The translations under genes and the position numbers were made by a program. Below, piece after piece: positions 63,597-64,000 of a stretch of 64,000 nt of DNA. The stretch covers positions 124,001 to 188,000 of the forward strand of contig NZ_JASKLS010000005.1 in NCBI RefSeq assembly GCF_030124375.1, written 5' to 3'. The stretch comes from Sinorhizobium sp. 6-70 (GTDB lineage: Bacteria > Pseudomonadota > Alphaproteobacteria > Rhizobiales > Rhizobiaceae). The notes beneath the pieces were generated by a model that did no database searches, was not told where the DNA came from, and saw only the letters and a program-made list of their open reading frames with translations. Within the stretch, counting starts at the first letter, position 1, and each line of letters opens with the position of its first letter.

Positions 63597-64000
63597 ATGA
63601 CCAACAACCGATCCTGGATCCCCTATCTCCTGATTCTGCCGTCCGTCGCCTTCCTGGCGCTGCTCTTTATCGTACCGCTGGTGCAGACGATCTGGCTGGC
63701 GTTCTCGGACAATGGCGTGCCGTCGCCGGCGAATGCCCAGCGCATGATGGCCGACATCAATTTCACCCGTTCGATCAAGAATACCTTCCTGCTGACCATC
63801 GCGGTCGTGCCGGTTCAGCTCGCGATCGCGCTCGCCATGGGCACCATGGTCGCCAAGGTCGGCCGCGGCCGCGAGACCATTCTCTGGGTCTGGACGATCC
63901 CGCTCGGCATCTCGGATCTCGCCGCCGGTCTCGTCTGGCTGTCGATCCTGCAGAACAGCGGCTATTTCAACTCGCTGCTCCTCGGGCTCGGTGTCATCGG
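63597..64000 (+). CDS. sugar ABC transporter permease, 5' part (cut by window end)
   Basis: 134 codons of a permease from ATG at 63597, preceded by GAGGCGGGAG. N-terminal helix YLLILPSVAFLALLFIVPLV, a periplasmic stretch, then INFTRSIKNTFLLTIAVVPV and LAIALAMGTMVAKVGRGRET, the opening of a binding-protein-dependent transport inner membrane component (CUT1, MalF-like). The EAA loop and C-terminus lie beyond the window; a second permease and an ATPase are expected downstream. Confidence 0.9.
   Translation, partial: MTNNRSWIPYLLILPSVAFLALLFIVPLVQTIWLAFSDNGVPSPANAQRMMADINFTRSIKNTFLLTIAVVPVQLAIALAMGTMVAKVGRGRETILWVWTIPLGISDLAAGLVWLSILQNSGYFNSLLLGLGVI

Overview
The window is core chromosome of an alphaproteobacterium of the Sinorhizobium/Ensifer group (Rhizobiaceae). 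The evidence is the GC-rich coding style, orthologues and gene order that I recall from the S. meliloti chromosome (pykA, hss, hemH, galU, gltD-gltB, ibpA, hisN, cpdR1), a homospermidine synthase, a Brucella-type Omp10 lipoprotein, and at least thirteen copies of a rhizobial intergenic mosaic (RIME1-like) palindrome. I see no prophage, CRISPR array, insertion sequence or plasmid backbone. Species cannot be fixed from the sequence alone.

Layout. 1-4.3 kb: truncated class III nucleotide cyclase, small membrane protein, MFS transporter, DUF1192, the CtrA-degradation adaptor rcdA behind two perfect CtrA boxes, and rpmE. 4.5-9.3 kb: ABC exporter, orphan tripartite-tricarboxylate binding protein, FAD dehydrogenase. 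9.5-14.8 kb (minus strand): a MotA/MotB-like envelope pair, suhB with a structured RNA upstream, a Sel1-repeat protein and a ThiE-like protein. 15-19.5 kb: TauE/SafE exporter with a small ArsR regulator, two divergent DUF465 proteins, purE-purK, rpmJ and a TPR protein. 19.7-26.4 kb: hydrolase, pykA, DUF1036, N-formylglutamate amidohydrolase, DUF1244, gapR, DUF882. 26.6-36.4 kb: TacA-like sigma-54 regulator, pepF, pabB-pabC-like pair, diguanylate cyclase, DUF3445, hss, omp10. 36.5-47.3 kb: GFA protein, 5'-nucleotidase with LysM, hemH, SPFH-NfeD pair, beta-barrel protein, galU, MltB-type transglycosylase, DUF459. 47.5-57.6 kb: gltD-gltB, ltaE, ibpA with a RpoH promoter and a ROSE-like thermometer, lysophospholipase. 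57.6-64 kb: hisN, an mmgR/alpha-r8-like sRNA, a second N-formylglutamate amidohydrolase-like gene, cpdR1, tRNA-Val(GAC), and the start of a LacI-controlled sugar ABC operon cut by the window end.

Shared themes. Four orthologues of Caulobacter cell-cycle or development genes (rcdA, gapR, a tacA-like gene, cpdR1) lie within about 57 kb. Nitrogen and central metabolism is represented by gltBD, pykA, purEK, pabB and the formylglutamate hydrolases. Envelope functions include the MotAB-like pair, MltB, DUF882, the beta-barrel and Omp10.

I did not find a convincing new multi-gene system. The most rewarding signals are in the intergenic DNA: several structured RNAs, a perfect 12-bp dyad between gltB and ltaE, a 17-bp palindrome in the DUF882 promoter, CtrA boxes before a terminated non-coding stretch, and mosaic repeats that supply stop codons and even C-terminal residues to neighbouring genes.
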